Counted from the first letter of the stretch, positions 51,680-60,077 are shown. The stretch is 64,000 bases of DNA from VRUE01 sp963697695 (GCA_963697695.1 OY969094.1:1798001-1862000), one strand, 5' to 3'. Notes: generated by a model not told the origin, from the letters alone. A program made the numbers and translations.

Positions 51680-51727
51680 TCGAATCGACACGGTGATATC
51701 CGGGGGTTCGAGTCCGTGGCGATTCGA
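51680..51727. repeat. Stem-loop between dodecin and rhodanese genes
   Basis: TCGAATCG, one mismatch, CACGG, a 20-base loop, then CCGTG, mismatch, CGATTCGA, giving 8 + 5 base pairs. It fills most of the 73-base gap and could be a terminator without U-tract or a regulatory structure. The loop contains GGGGTTCGAGT, which looks like a tRNA T-loop, but the rest does not fold as a tRNA. Confidence 0.4.
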
Positions 51728-51745
51728 TCCCGAACGGGGTGTTCT

Positions 51746-52132
51746 ATGAGCGAGCAACCAAAAGAGGTCTCGCGCGACGAGGCCCAGAAGCTGATCGACG
51801 ACGGTGCGCAGCTGATCGACGTGCGCGCCGATCACGAGTGGGAGATGGGTCGCATCGCCGGTGCCAAGCACCTGCCGCTGGCCGAGCTGACGGATCGGGT
51901 GGGGGAGATCGACCGCGATCACCCCGTCGTCTTCTACTGCCGCGGCGGCAATCGTTCGACGATGGCGGCTGAGGCGCTCGCCGCCGAGGGGTATGACACG
52001 GCGAAGCTGAGCGAGGGAATAGTCGGCTGGGCGGAGGCGGGGCTGCCGCTCGAGCCGGAGGGCGGCCAGGTTGCCGAGTCGGGCGAGGCGGCGGCGATCC
52101 TCCACGCCGAGAAGAGGTTGCCGCCCAGTTGA
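51746..52132 (+). CDS. Rhodanese-like sulfurtransferase domain protein
   Basis: 128 residues with SRDEAQKLIDDGAQLIDVRADHEW and the active-site loop YCRGGNRSTMAA, whose cysteine would carry a persulfide. Single-domain rhodaneses move sulfane sulfur. It is encoded just before the sulfate-reduction genes, fitting a role in sulfur handling. The last 25 residues are an acidic, Ala-rich tail. Confidence 0.88.
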   Translation: MSEQPKEVSRDEAQKLIDDGAQLIDVRADHEWEMGRIAGAKHLPLAELTDRVGEIDRDHPVVFYCRGGNRSTMAAEALAAEGYDTAKLSEGIVGWAEAGLPLEPEGGQVAESGEAAAILHAEKRLPPS

Positions 52133-52212
52133 GCGCACCTGTCAGGCGTGCCTGGCAGAGCCAAAAAAAATAAATACCTGAATCCCTGTCAGGTTTTGCT
52201 ATTTTCTTGTTC

Positions 52213-54054
52213 GTGGAGGTCGTCGTCGATCAAGACAAGGAGCAGCGCGGCAAGGGGCGCACCGGCACGCTGGAGAACCCGGAGACCTACCGCAACGTCC
52301 CCGGGCACATCATCCCGATCATCGAGCGCGAGTTCGACGACTTCGACAACGAAGCCGAGACGTTCCTCGCCGGCAAGATCCCCGAGGACGAGTTCATCGG
52401 CTTCCGCCTCAAGCAGGGCGTCTACGGCCAGCGCCAGCCCGATGTGCAGATGGTGCGGGTCAAGCTTCCCTTCGGCGGCGTCACCCCGCAGCAGATGGAG
52501 GCCTTCGCCAGCGTGGTCGAGAAGTACGCGCCGCTCGACAAGGGCCACATCACCACCCGGCAGAACATCCAGATTCACCACATTCCGCTGCGCGACATGG
52601 AGTCGCTGCTGCGCGAGATCGCCGAGGCCGACCTCTCCTCGCGCGAGGGCTGCGGCAACACGGTGCGCAACGTCACCGGCGACCCCTGGGCGGGTGTCGC
52701 TCCCGACGAGATCTTCGACCCGACGCCCTATGCCGGCGCCTACGCCCGCTACTTCGTCCGTCACCCGACGACGCAGCTGATGCCGCGCAAGATCAAGACC
52801 GCCTTCACCGGCTCCGACGAGGACCGCGCGATCACCGGCATCCACGACGTCGCCTTCCTCTCGCGCGAACGCGACGGGGTCAAGGGCTTCGAGATCCGGG
52901 TCGGCGGCGGTACCTCGATCATGGCTCGCGTCGCACCCACGCTTTACGACTTCGTCGAGGCCGACAACGGCGACTACCTCAAGGTCTCCGAGGCGGTGCT
53001 GCGGATCTTCGACCGGCAGGAGTGGCTGCGGGTCAACCGCGCCCGCGCCCGGATCAAGGTCCTGATCGACAAAATCGGCATCGACGCCTTCCGCGAGCAG
53101 GTCGACGAGGAGCTCGAAGGCGACTGGGTCACCGAGAGGGATTTCGACGCCGAGCTGGTCGAGCGACTGCGCTTCGAGGACGACGAGGAGGCAAACGCGC
53201 CCGAGGCGCCGCTCGCCCCCGCCTCGCCCAACGGCGATCGCACCGAGTTCGACCGCTTCGTCGAAGGCAACGTCCAGCCACAGCGCCAGGAGGGCTTCTC
53301 CGCGGTCGAGGTGAAGATCTACCGCGGCGACCTCACCCCCGAGCAGTTCCGCGGCCTGGCCGCGATCATGCGCGACTTCACCGGCGGCTACGCCCGCAGC
53401 ACCGTGCAGCAGAACCTGGTTCTGCGCTGGGTGCGCGACGAGTCGCTCTACGACGTCTGGCAGCGACTGGGAGAGCTGGGTCTCGCCGAGGCCGGCGCCC
53501 GCGAGATCACCGACGTGGTCAGCTGCCCCGGCACCGACAGCTGCAAGATGGGGATCACCAGCTCGATGGGGCTCAACCGAGCGATCAGGGAGCGGCTCGA
53601 GGCGATGGAGATCAGCGACGCGCTGACCCGCAAGATCCACGTCAAGATGAGCGGCTGCCCGAACGGCTGCAGCCAGCACCACATCGCCAACATCGGCTTT
53701 TACGGCGCCTCGCTGAAAGTGGGCGAGCGCCAGATTCCCGCCTACATTCCGCACATCGGCGGCAACTACGAGGGCGGCGAGGTGATCTTCGGCACGCGGC
53801 TGAAGTCGCGGCTGCCGGCCAAGCGGGTCCCCGAGGCGGTCGAGCGCTGGGTGCGGCTGTACGAGGCCGAGCGCTCCGGCGAGGAGGAGTTCAACGCCCT
53901 CGCCGAGCGGATCGGCGCCGCTCGCTTCGAAGAAGAGGTCAAGGACCTGACCCTGCCGGCCGAGTTCAGCCTCGAGACGATGCAGGAGTTCATCGACTGG
54001 AGCCGCTCCAGCCCCTACAAAGTCGAGAGGGGCGAGGGAGAGTGCGCGATATGA
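52213..54054 (+). CDS. Assimilatory sulfite (or nitrite) reductase, ferredoxin-type
   Basis: 613 residues from GTG 52213; a TTG at 52207 is an alternative. The two-fold repeat of sulfite/nitrite reductases is clear: TTRQNIQIHHIPL, EGCGNTVRNVTGDP, then RSTVQQNLVLRW, VVSCPGTDSCKMG and HVKMSGCPNGCSQHHIAN with the four cysteines for the 4Fe-4S/sirohaem centre. A sulfate-assimilation setting makes sulfite the likely substrate, giving sulfide with six electrons. TATTTT at 52200-52205 could be a -10 box, which would place the transcript start at the GTG (leaderless). It overlaps the next gene by 4 bases. Confidence 0.9.
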   Translation: MEVVVDQDKEQRGKGRTGTLENPETYRNVPGHIIPIIEREFDDFDNEAETFLAGKIPEDEFIGFRLKQGVYGQRQPDVQMVRVKLPFGGVTPQQMEAFASVVEKYAPLDKGHITTRQNIQIHHIPLRDMESLLREIAEADLSSREGCGNTVRNVTGDPWAGVAPDEIFDPTPYAGAYARYFVRHPTTQLMPRKIKTAFTGSDEDRAITGIHDVAFLSRERDGVKGFEIRVGGGTSIMARVAPTLYDFVEADNGDYLKVSEAVLRIFDRQEWLRVNRARARIKVLIDKIGIDAFREQVDEELEGDWVTERDFDAELVERLRFEDDEEANAPEAPLAPASPNGDRTEFDRFVEGNVQPQRQEGFSAVEVKIYRGDLTPEQFRGLAAIMRDFTGGYARSTVQQNLVLRWVRDESLYDVWQRLGELGLAEAGAREITDVVSCPGTDSCKMGITSSMGLNRAIRERLEAMEISDALTRKIHVKMSGCPNGCSQHHIANIGFYGASLKVGERQIPAYIPHIGGNYEGGEVIFGTRLKSRLPAKRVPEAVERWVRLYEAERSGEEEFNALAERIGAARFEEEVKDLTLPAEFSLETMQEFIDWSRSSPYKVERGEGECAI

Positions 54055-54749
54055 ACCCGGTCGTCGAGTCGCCGAAAATCGAGGATCCGGAGGCGGTTGC
54101 CGCGGAGCTCGAGGATCGCTCCGCAGAGGAGGCGATCGAGTGGATGTTCGAGACCTTCGGGGCGAACCACTACATCGCCTGCTCGTTTCAGAAAACGAGC
54201 TCGGTCACAGCCCACATGGCAAGCCAGGTCGATCCCGAGGCGCGTTTCTTCTACCTCGACACCGACGTGCTCTTCCCGGAGACCTATGAGACCCGCGACC
54301 GCCTCGCCGATGTGCTGGGGATCGAGTTCGATCGCTTCCACAACCTGACCCTTGAGGAGCAGGCCGCTCAGCATGGCGACGAGCTGTGGAAGCGGGATCC
54401 CGACTCCTGCTGCGGGCTGCGCAAGGTCGAGCCGATGAAACGAGCCCTCTCTTCCGTAGACTGCTGGCTCGCCGGAGTCCGCCGCGAGGACTCGGCTCGG
54501 CGCGCCAACACCCCCAAGTTCGGCTGGGACAAGCGTTTCGAGCTGTGGAAGTTGAACCCCCTCGCGGACTGGACCGAGCGCGACGTTTGGAACTACATCC
54601 GTGAGCACGATCTTCCGTACAACCCGCTCCACGATCACGGCTACCCGTCGATCGGCTGCACGCACTGCACGCAGCCGGTTGGGCCGGGTGGCTCGCCGCG
54701 AGACGGCCGCTGGGCCGGTGTCGCCAAGACCGAGTGCGGGATCAACTAG
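54051..54749 (+). CDS. cysH: Adenylylsulfate (APS) reductase, assimilatory
   Basis: 232 residues of the PAPS/APS reductase family: SFQKTSSVTAHMA, FYLDTDVLFPETYETRDRLA and WLAGVRRED. The cysteine pairs CC in DSCCGLRKVEP and C-x2-C in SIGCTHCTQ form the 4Fe-4S site that marks APS-using enzymes; the usual C-terminal catalytic cysteine is in TECGIN. It reduces APS to sulfite with thioredoxin. ATG 54051 overlaps the reductase stop (ATGA). Confidence 0.92.
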   Translation: MNPVVESPKIEDPEAVAAELEDRSAEEAIEWMFETFGANHYIACSFQKTSSVTAHMASQVDPEARFFYLDTDVLFPETYETRDRLADVLGIEFDRFHNLTLEEQAAQHGDELWKRDPDSCCGLRKVEPMKRALSSVDCWLAGVRREDSARRANTPKFGWDKRFELWKLNPLADWTERDVWNYIREHDLPYNPLHDHGYPSIGCTHCTQPVGPGGSPRDGRWAGVAKTECGIN

Positions 54750-54806
54750 CGGCGCCCAGCGCCTGAATACGCCCCCCTTCCCCTACCGATTGGTGAGACT
54801 GCCCCT

Positions 54807-54881
54807 ATGAGTGCGGAGCGAGTGAGCGAGATTTCCGGGGACCATGAACGCGAACGAGTGAAGCACGAAAGGTATGAATGA
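54807..54881 (+). CDS. 24-codon leader ORF overlapping ATP sulfurylase start
   Basis: ATG 54807 opens a 24-residue frame (MSAERVSEISGDHERER...) that ends with TGA 54879-54881, overlapping ATG 54878 of the next gene in ATGA. GGTGAG lies 10 bases upstream. The peptide is charged and has no cysteine or methionine run. It could couple translation or act as a leader sensing ribosome state. Chance cannot be excluded at this length. Confidence 0.45.
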   Translation: MSAERVSEISGDHERERVKHERYE

Positions 54882-55954
54882 GCGAGACGATGACCGAGCT
54901 TTCCCTGACCCTTGACGAGCGCCACACCGCCGACTTCGAGATGATCGGCAACGGCGGCTTCGCGCCGCTGACCGGCTTCCAGGGCTCCGCCGACTGGGAG
55001 CGCGTCTGCTCCGAGATGCGGACCGTCGCCGGCGATTACTGGCCGATCCCGATCACCCTGGCGACCGACCTCGAGTGCGAGGTCGGCGACGTCATCGCCC
55101 TCTCCAGCGACGAAGGCAAGCCGCTGGGCCGGATCAAGGTCGAGGAGATCTGGGAGCGCGACGTCAAGCGCGAGGCGGAGCAGGTCTACGGCACGACCGA
55201 CGAGGAGCATCCCGGCGTCGCCGCGATCTATGCCGAGGGCAACCGGATGATCGCCGGCCCGATCGAGGTCGATGCGCTGCCCGACCACGAGGAGCCCTTC
55301 ATGCGCCGGTACAAGACGCCGGCCGAGCACAAGGCCGACTTCGAGGCGCGCGGCTGGAAGAAGATCGTCGCCTTCCAGACCCGCAACCCGATCCACCGCG
55401 CCCACGAGTACCTGACCAAGGCGGCGTTGGAGACCTGCGACGGCCTCTTCATCCACCCGCTGATCGGCAAGACCAAGGCCGGTGACATCCCCGCCGACGT
55501 GCGGATGCGCTGCTACGAGGTGCTGATGGAGAAGTACTACCCGAACGACCGGGTCGTGCTGGGCGTAAAGCCGGCGAAGATGCACTACGCCGGCCCGCGC
55601 GAGGCGGTCCTGCACGCGATCGTCCGCCGCAACTACGGCGCCACCCACTTCATCGTCGGCCGCGACCACGCCGGTGCCGGCGACTACTACGGCACCTACG
55701 ACGCGCAGAAGATCTTCGACGAGATCGACATCGACGAGCTCGGGATCGAGCCGCTGATGTTCGAGCACACCTTCTGGTGCAACGAGTGCGAGGGGCTCGC
55801 CTCCGGCAAGACCTGTCCGCATGACCAAGAGGCGCACCTCTTCCTCTCTGGAACGAAGGTGCGCGAGATGCTCGGCAACGGCGAAAGGCCGCCGCACGAG
55901 TTCTCGCGTGACGAGGTCGCCGACATCCTGATCGACGCTTACAAGGAGGACTGA
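54878..55954 (+). CDS. sat: Sulfate adenylyltransferase (ATP sulfurylase)
   Basis: 358 residues of the single-subunit (Sat-type) enzyme. The nucleotide-binding motifs are QTRNPIHRAHEYLTKAAL (with the HxxH-like site) and VGRDHAGAGDYYG, with TKAGDIPADVRMRCYEVL between. It makes APS and pyrophosphate from sulfate and ATP. A zinc-binding-like CNECEGLASGKTCPHD lies near the C-terminus, as in some bacterial Sats. Preceded by a small overlapping ORF. Confidence 0.93.
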   Translation: MSETMTELSLTLDERHTADFEMIGNGGFAPLTGFQGSADWERVCSEMRTVAGDYWPIPITLATDLECEVGDVIALSSDEGKPLGRIKVEEIWERDVKREAEQVYGTTDEEHPGVAAIYAEGNRMIAGPIEVDALPDHEEPFMRRYKTPAEHKADFEARGWKKIVAFQTRNPIHRAHEYLTKAALETCDGLFIHPLIGKTKAGDIPADVRMRCYEVLMEKYYPNDRVVLGVKPAKMHYAGPREAVLHAIVRRNYGATHFIVGRDHAGAGDYYGTYDAQKIFDEIDIDELGIEPLMFEHTFWCNECEGLASGKTCPHDQEAHLFLSGTKVREMLGNGERPPHEFSRDEVADILIDAYKED

Positions 55955-55960
55955 ACGAGC

Positions 55961-56515
55961 ATGGCTGGCGAGAAGGGCTTCACACTCTGGTTCACCGGGC
56001 TTTCCGGTGCCGGCAAGACGACCATCACCGGGCTGCTGGAGACGGAGCTGCGGAACCGAGGCTCGAAGCTGGAGATCCTCGACGGCGACGTCGTGCGCGA
56101 AAACCTCTCCAAGGGCCTCGGCTTCTCGAAGGAGGACCGCGACACCAACATCCGTCGCATCGCCTTCGTCGCCGACCTGCTCAGCCGCAACGGCGTGCCG
56201 GTGATCACCGCGGCGATCTCCCCCTATGCGGAGATCCGCGACGAGGCGCACGAGCTGATGGGCGACCGCTTCATCGAGGTCTACGTGAAGGCATCGGTCG
56301 ACACCTGCGCCGAGCGTGACGTCAAGGGGCTCTACGCGAAGGCCTTCGCGGGTGAGATCAAGGAATTCACTGGCGTGTCAGACCCATATGAGATCCCGGA
56401 GAACCCGGACTGGGTCTGCGACACCGAGAACGAGAGCCCCGAGGAGTCGGCGGAGAAGCTGCTGGCGTACCTCGAGTCGCGGGATTTGATTCCGGCGGCT
56501 GCGGTTACTGCCTGA
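55961..56515 (+). CDS. cysC: Adenylylsulfate kinase
   Basis: 184 residues with P-loop GLSGAGKTTI (about 13-22), ILDGDVVRENLSKGLGFSKEDRD and RRIAFVADLLSRNGVPVI, the APS kinase signature. It makes PAPS. Because the reductase in this operon carries the 4Fe-4S cysteines of APS-type enzymes, PAPS is not needed for sulfite formation; it may supply sulfotransferases. It starts 6 bases after sat and is followed by the strong terminator. Confidence 0.92.
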   Translation: MAGEKGFTLWFTGLSGAGKTTITGLLETELRNRGSKLEILDGDVVRENLSKGLGFSKEDRDTNIRRIAFVADLLSRNGVPVITAAISPYAEIRDEAHELMGDRFIEVYVKASVDTCAERDVKGLYAKAFAGEIKEFTGVSDPYEIPENPDWVCDTENESPEESAEKLLAYLESRDLIPAAAVTA

Positions 56516-56530
56516 GACTCGAAGCGTGTG

Positions 56531-56621
56531 GGAGGGGCGGTGGCCCCTCCGTCTGACAAAGGCCGGGCTAATTAGCCCGGCCTTTTGAGTATCCGCCAGC
56601 CGGAGGGGCCACCGCCCCTCC
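56531..56621. repeat. 21-bp inverted repeat around the terminator
   Basis: A 21-bp arm at 56531-56551 (beginning GGAGGGGCGGTGG) is exactly complementary to 56601-56621, so the terminator hairpin sits in a nested larger hairpin. Each arm is itself partly palindromic (GGAGGGGC / GCCCCTCC). The structure may strengthen bidirectional termination between the sulfur operon and the haem operon. Confidence 0.75.
56558..56585. terminator. Bidirectional rho-independent terminator
   Basis: A perfect 28-base palindrome (AAAGGCCGGGCTAA and complement) with a T-run on one strand and A-run on the other. It follows cysC by 42 bases and lies 150 bases after the end of the convergent DUF2149 gene, so it can stop both transcripts. 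Confidence 0.9.
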
Positions 56622-56686
56622 TCTCAGGGACGGACCCGGCAACCGCAGCCGCCGGTCTCAGCGCGGAGCTTGGCGTGGAATCGTGG

Positions 56687-56731
56687 GGTGCAACGCGTTT
56701 GCCGGTATATGGCCGGGGAACGCGTTACACC
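56687..56731. repeat. 13-bp inverted repeat after the haem operon
   Basis: GGTGCAACGCGTT and AACGCGTTACACC are complementary except for one pair (GGTGYAACGCGTT), with a 19-base spacer containing GGTATATGGCC. It lies between the terminator and the DUF2149 stop (56735) and may be a further 3' structure or a binding site. The rest of 56622-56734 holds no gene I can support. Confidence 0.45.
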
Positions 56732-56734
56732 GGG

Positions 56735-57055
56735 CTATTTGACGAGGATGGTGCGGCCGTCGTCTAGGCGGTAGACGGTGCCGAGGGGTTCGCCGCGGCC
56801 GATCACGCGCTCGCCTGGTTTGACCTCGACTTCCTCGATTTTTTCGCCTTTCTCGGTGACGATGGCGTCGGCTGGGCGGGTTGCGGGGTTCGCTTTCGAG
56901 TTGGAGGTGAGCGCGTCGGTGAGGTTTAGGGACGACAGCGCGGCCAGGAGGAAGGCGACGGAGAGGACTATTCCGAGGTCGAAGAGGTTGACGAGGCCGT
57001 CGAGGGGGTCGCCGGCGCGGTCGTCGCGGCTGCGGGCGCGGGCGGTGACTTTCAT
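56735..57055 (-). CDS. DUF2149 membrane protein, ExbD-like position
   Basis: 106 residues from ATG 57055. It starts with a basic stretch (KVTARARSRDDRAGDPLDGLVNLFDLG), has one transmembrane helix (about 27-45, LGIVLSVAFLLAALSSL) and a short outer domain ending ERVIGRGEPLGTVYRLDDGRTILVK. This is the DUF2149 pattern, whose membrane topology resembles ExbD/TolR. The gene overlaps the upstream ExbB-like gene by 4 bases. In other organisms DUF2149 and MotA/TolQ/ExbB proteins occur together; function is undefined. Confidence 0.8.
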   Translation of the reverse strand: MKVTARARSRDDRAGDPLDGLVNLFDLGIVLSVAFLLAALSSLNLTDALTSNSKANPATRPADAIVTEKGEKIEEVEVKPGERVIGRGEPLGTVYRLDDGRTILVK

Positions 57056-57717
57056 GGCGCCACGGCCCAGTGCGAGTGCTGGCCGACGGGCAGGCCGTTG
57101 CCGTGGTTGGCGGTGAGGCTGGCGGCGATGTACTCGACGTCGGAGTAGTCCTGGGCGTAAAGGCGATCGCGGACGAGGGAGATCGCGAAGGCGATCGCGC
57201 CGACCAGGAGGCCGGCGACGGTGACGCTGAAGGCGACCCGCAGGTTTTCGGTCAGGGTGGCGACGTCGCCGTCGGCGAGGCCGGCGAGAGCCGGCGAGAG
57301 CGGGATCAGGGTTCCCATCAGCCCCAGTACCGGGCCCATGCGGACGAGGATCCTGGTGCGCTCGAGGCGGCGCAGCGAGCGGTAGTCGTACTCCGCCAGC
57401 TGCTTGGCGATCCTCGTTTCGGCGTCGGGCCTGCCGATTTGCGCGAGCACCCCGCTCAGCGCCTCTTCCATCGTGCGGTTGCGGGCGATCGGGAGCAGGG
57501 CCAGGAGCGCCTGCTCGCGCATGCCCGCGGCAAGCCGGCCCTGGCACTCGGCGATCGCGTTGTCGAGCTGCCAGATGCTGCGCCCGCGCCGCCGCCGCAG
57601 CTCCATCAGCAGCGAGCCGGCTTCGACGATGACGAGCGCCAGCGCCGCCAGCGCCAGCACCAAGACCGGCACGCGCAGCGCCTCGGAGACGTCGAAGAGG
57701 ATCTGCTCGACGTTCAC
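57052..57717 (-). CDS. MotA/TolQ/ExbB family proton-channel protein
   Basis: 221 residues with three membrane helices: about 16-36, about 130-150 and about 165-190. VRMGPVLGLMGTLIPLSPALAGL is the family's conserved channel segment. These proteins form pentamers that use the proton gradient to drive a partner (here probably the DUF2149 protein). A 4-base overlap to both neighbours shows tight operon organisation with the PKD protein and HtaA genes. Confidence 0.88.
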   Translation of the reverse strand: MNVEQILFDVSEALRVPVLVLALAALALVIVEAGSLLMELRRRRGRSIWQLDNAIAECQGRLAAGMREQALLALLPIARNRTMEEALSGVLAQIGRPDAETRIAKQLAEYDYRSLRRLERTRILVRMGPVLGLMGTLIPLSPALAGLADGDVATLTENLRVAFSVTVAGLLVGAIAFAISLVRDRLYAQDYSDVEYIAASLTANHGNGLPVGQHSHWAVAP

Positions 57718-58904
57718 TGGATCACCTGCCCTGGCCCTTTGCGACGGGATAGCGAGAGAAAGGCGCCACGCGCCTCGGCGAATGCTCCCAGGCCGAGCAG
57801 TCCGGCGGCGACGAGCAGGCCCATCGCGGCGTCGGAGAGCCCCGGTCCGCTGCCGCCGTCGCCCTCGAGCTTGCCGGTACGGGCGCCGGGGGTCCCGGTG
57901 GGCTTCGGCGGAGTCTCGGAGCTGCTCAGCAGCACGCCGCTCACCTGCTCGTCATTCTCGGCAGGGGGCTCGGATTGCCGGCGCTGCGCCTTTGGAGCGG
58001 GCTTCGGCGCAGGGCGGGGCGTTGCTGCCGAGGCCGCCGCTACGGCGCTCGGGCCTGGAGGCGCGGCACCAGACGTACCTGCCGCGGCGCCATGGTCGGG
58101 CGCATCCGCGTCCTTGTTCTTGCCGCCGCCCTTCCGGTTCGGCCCGGAAAGGGGAGCGCCGACCTGAACGGTGACCACCGCCGAGGCACCGACGTCGTCG
58201 CCGGGCGTGGTGAGGCCGACGACCACGTCGTAGCTGCCCCGTTTGGCGAAGCTGTGGCTGGTGGTCGAGCCGGAGCCGGAGTGGCCGTCGTCGAAGTACC
58301 AGGAGTAAGTCAGTTGCTCACCCGAGCCCGATTTTTCGACGAGGGCGGTGAAGGTGACCGTCTTGCCGGGGCGGGTTCGCAGCGGCGAGGCCTTTGCCCG
58401 CACCCGCAGCGGTGAGCCTTTGCGCAGGACGAGGGTGATCCCCTGCGGTGCTTCGAAGGCATCGGTCGAGTTGAGGTCTTCCGGCCCGGCGCTGGGTCGC
58501 AGGAAGCCCGTTCCGGTGGCGGTCGCGTAGACGACCGGGAAGCCGTCGAGAAAGGCGCCCGGATCGAGCGCCTGGTGGCGGCTGAGCATGACCGCTCCGC
58601 CCGCGGGCCGCTGCACCTCGAGATAGGAGAAGCCGATCGGGTCGGCCCCGGCCGCTTCGACGATCTTGCCCAGCGAGAAGCCGGACACGACCTGGGTGGT
58701 CTCGCCGCTTGTTGAGCGCAGTACGTAGGGCTGGCCGGCGATGTCCTCGCTGCCGGCGAGCAGGTCGAGCGAGAGCGTCTGCTGGGCACCCCCGGGACTG
58801 ACCACGGTCACCTGCGCAGCGTCGGCGCGCGCGGTTGCGGTCAGGGGCGAGGCGAAGGCGAGGATCGCCAGCGCCAGCGCGAGCAGTGCCGGGACCCTGG
58901 TCAT
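57714..58904 (-). CDS. PKD-domain surface protein of the haem operon
   Basis: 396 residues with a signal peptide (about 1-28), an N-terminal domain (about 30-160; VSGFSLGKIVEAAGADPIGFSYLEV) that recalls molybdopterin-oxidoreductase-like folds without the catalytic parts, a PKD domain (about 168-252; TYSWYFDDGHSGSGSTTSHSFAKRGSYDV), a Pro/Ala-rich spacer and a C-terminal membrane helix (about 352-375) with a basic tail. It is probably wall-spanning and membrane-anchored. It may link the ExbB/DUF2149 motor to the HtaA proteins; that is inference. Confidence 0.75.
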   Translation of the reverse strand: MTRVPALLALALAILAFASPLTATARADAAQVTVVSPGGAQQTLSLDLLAGSEDIAGQPYVLRSTSGETTQVVSGFSLGKIVEAAGADPIGFSYLEVQRPAGGAVMLSRHQALDPGAFLDGFPVVYATATGTGFLRPSAGPEDLNSTDAFEAPQGITLVLRKGSPLRVRAKASPLRTRPGKTVTFTALVEKSGSGEQLTYSWYFDDGHSGSGSTTSHSFAKRGSYDVVVGLTTPGDDVGASAVVTVQVGAPLSGPNRKGGGKNKDADAPDHGAAAGTSGAAPPGPSAVAAASAATPRPAPKPAPKAQRRQSEPPAENDEQVSGVLLSSSETPPKPTGTPGARTGKLEGDGGSGPGLSDAAMGLLVAAGLLGLGAFAEARGAFLSLSRRKGPGQVIQ

Positions 58905-60073
58905 CCGGTCGAGAAGGAGACGGAGAAGCAGCCGAAGCCGTTGTTGGGCGGGGCATAGAAGCCGGCGAAGACCGCCTGTCCGTCGGCCGTCAGCGCGCCG
59001 CGCAGAGGTGCGGGGAAGCTGAAGCTGCCGGCAGGGCCTTCGCTCGGCGCGCTCGGGGCCAGGCCCAGGATCGCCGCTCTTTTGTCGGCGTAGACGTCGC
59101 TGCGCAGGCGGAAGATCGCCCGTGAGGCGGCGCCGTTGATCTCAATCTCGGGGTTGCGGCTCGTCAGATCGATGCCGTGGGCGGGATAGCTGAACCTGAC
59201 GCTGCCCAGGTAGTAGAGGGCGGCCGATCCGCTGGCCGGGTCATACCAGCCGTTGGCGAAGGGGAAGTTGTAGGTATAGACGAGGGTGGGATTGGTGCCG
59301 GCCGGACGGTCGGGGCAGGGGTGGGTGTTCTCCGGCGCCGCGGGGGCGGCAACCGCTCCTTCGCCCGCCTGCGGTGCCTCCTGGGTGTTGGTGTAGCGAA
59401 TCCAGGAGTCGCGTACGTGCCAGCTGAGGCTGGCCGCGGTGACGTTCACCGCGCCGGCCGGACGGGCAAGCAGGGGCGGTTCGTCGCTGATCGCCCCCTG
59501 TTGGGGGGTGTCGGGAGGGACGACTGCGGCGTTGACCCGGATCGTGCCGAGCGCGCCACGGGGTATCCGGACGCCGAGCCGCTTGCTCAGCGCCCGGGCA
59601 GCGCCGCGCCGCCAAACAAGCTGCGCCTTCCGCAACTGCGCCGTGCCACGCGCCGAGTCGATCGCCAGCGAGTCCGGGGCCATCCTCAGATCGAAGACGG
59701 TGCGGCGCTTGCCGCCCAGCTTGGCGCTGAGGGTCGAGGCAGAAGTAAGCGCGACGCGAAGGCCGGTCAGCCTGACGACCTTGCGAGCACCTCCGCTGCC
59801 GGCGGCGAGTCGCAGCGCTCCGTCGCCGGCCAGGTCGGCGGCGCTGCTGCCGATCGAGCCACCGCTGATGCCGAGGCGGATCTCTCGGCCGCTGCTCTCG
59901 GCCGCTCCGGCACCGCCGATGTCCACCCCTCGTTTGTCCAGCAACTGCGATTGCGCGGCGCCGACGACAAGCGTGGTGCTTCCCACCGGCTTCGCCGTGT
60001 CCGCGGTTGCGGACACGGCGAAGACGAGCACCAGCGCAAGGACTCCCAGCAGGGTTACCGTGGCGCCGCGCAT
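58901..60073 (-). CDS. HtaA-domain haem-binding-like surface protein, single domain
   Basis: 390 residues with a signal peptide (about 1-25, ending SATA). An incomplete first beta domain (about 28-205; LRMAPDSLAIDSARG) is followed by an HtaA-type domain (about 210-385): SLSWHVRDSWIRYTNT, GWYDPASGSAALYYLGSVRFSYPAHGIDLTSRN and FGCFSVSF. HtaA domains bind haem and haemoglobin at the surface in Corynebacterium. A C-terminal membrane anchor is not visible. It overlaps the PKD gene by 4 bases. Confidence 0.85.
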   Translation of the reverse strand: MRGATVTLLGVLALVLVFAVSATADTAKPVGSTTLVVGAAQSQLLDKRGVDIGGAGAAESSGREIRLGISGGSIGSSAADLAGDGALRLAAGSGGARKVVRLTGLRVALTSASTLSAKLGGKRRTVFDLRMAPDSLAIDSARGTAQLRKAQLVWRRGAARALSKRLGVRIPRGALGTIRVNAAVVPPDTPQQGAISDEPPLLARPAGAVNVTAASLSWHVRDSWIRYTNTQEAPQAGEGAVAAPAAPENTHPCPDRPAGTNPTLVYTYNFPFANGWYDPASGSAALYYLGSVRFSYPAHGIDLTSRNPEIEINGAASRAIFRLRSDVYADKRAAILGLAPSAPSEGPAGSFSFPAPLRGALTADGQAVFAGFYAPPNNGFGCFSVSFSTG

Positions 60074-60077
60074 CGCT

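Noticed and set aside
51694..51720. tRNA-like GGGGTTCGAGTCC stretch
   Set aside because: Only a T-loop-like segment is present; no acceptor, D or anticodon arms can be folded, and the stretch is the loop of a simple hairpin.
54874..54903. ATG 54874 as start of ATP sulfurylase
   Set aside because: It is out of frame with the Sat protein; the ATG at 54878 is in frame.
56585..56767. 60-codon plus-strand frame after the terminator
   Set aside because: It begins inside the terminator end, runs through inverted repeats and overlaps the DUF2149 gene; no ribosome-binding site or domain.
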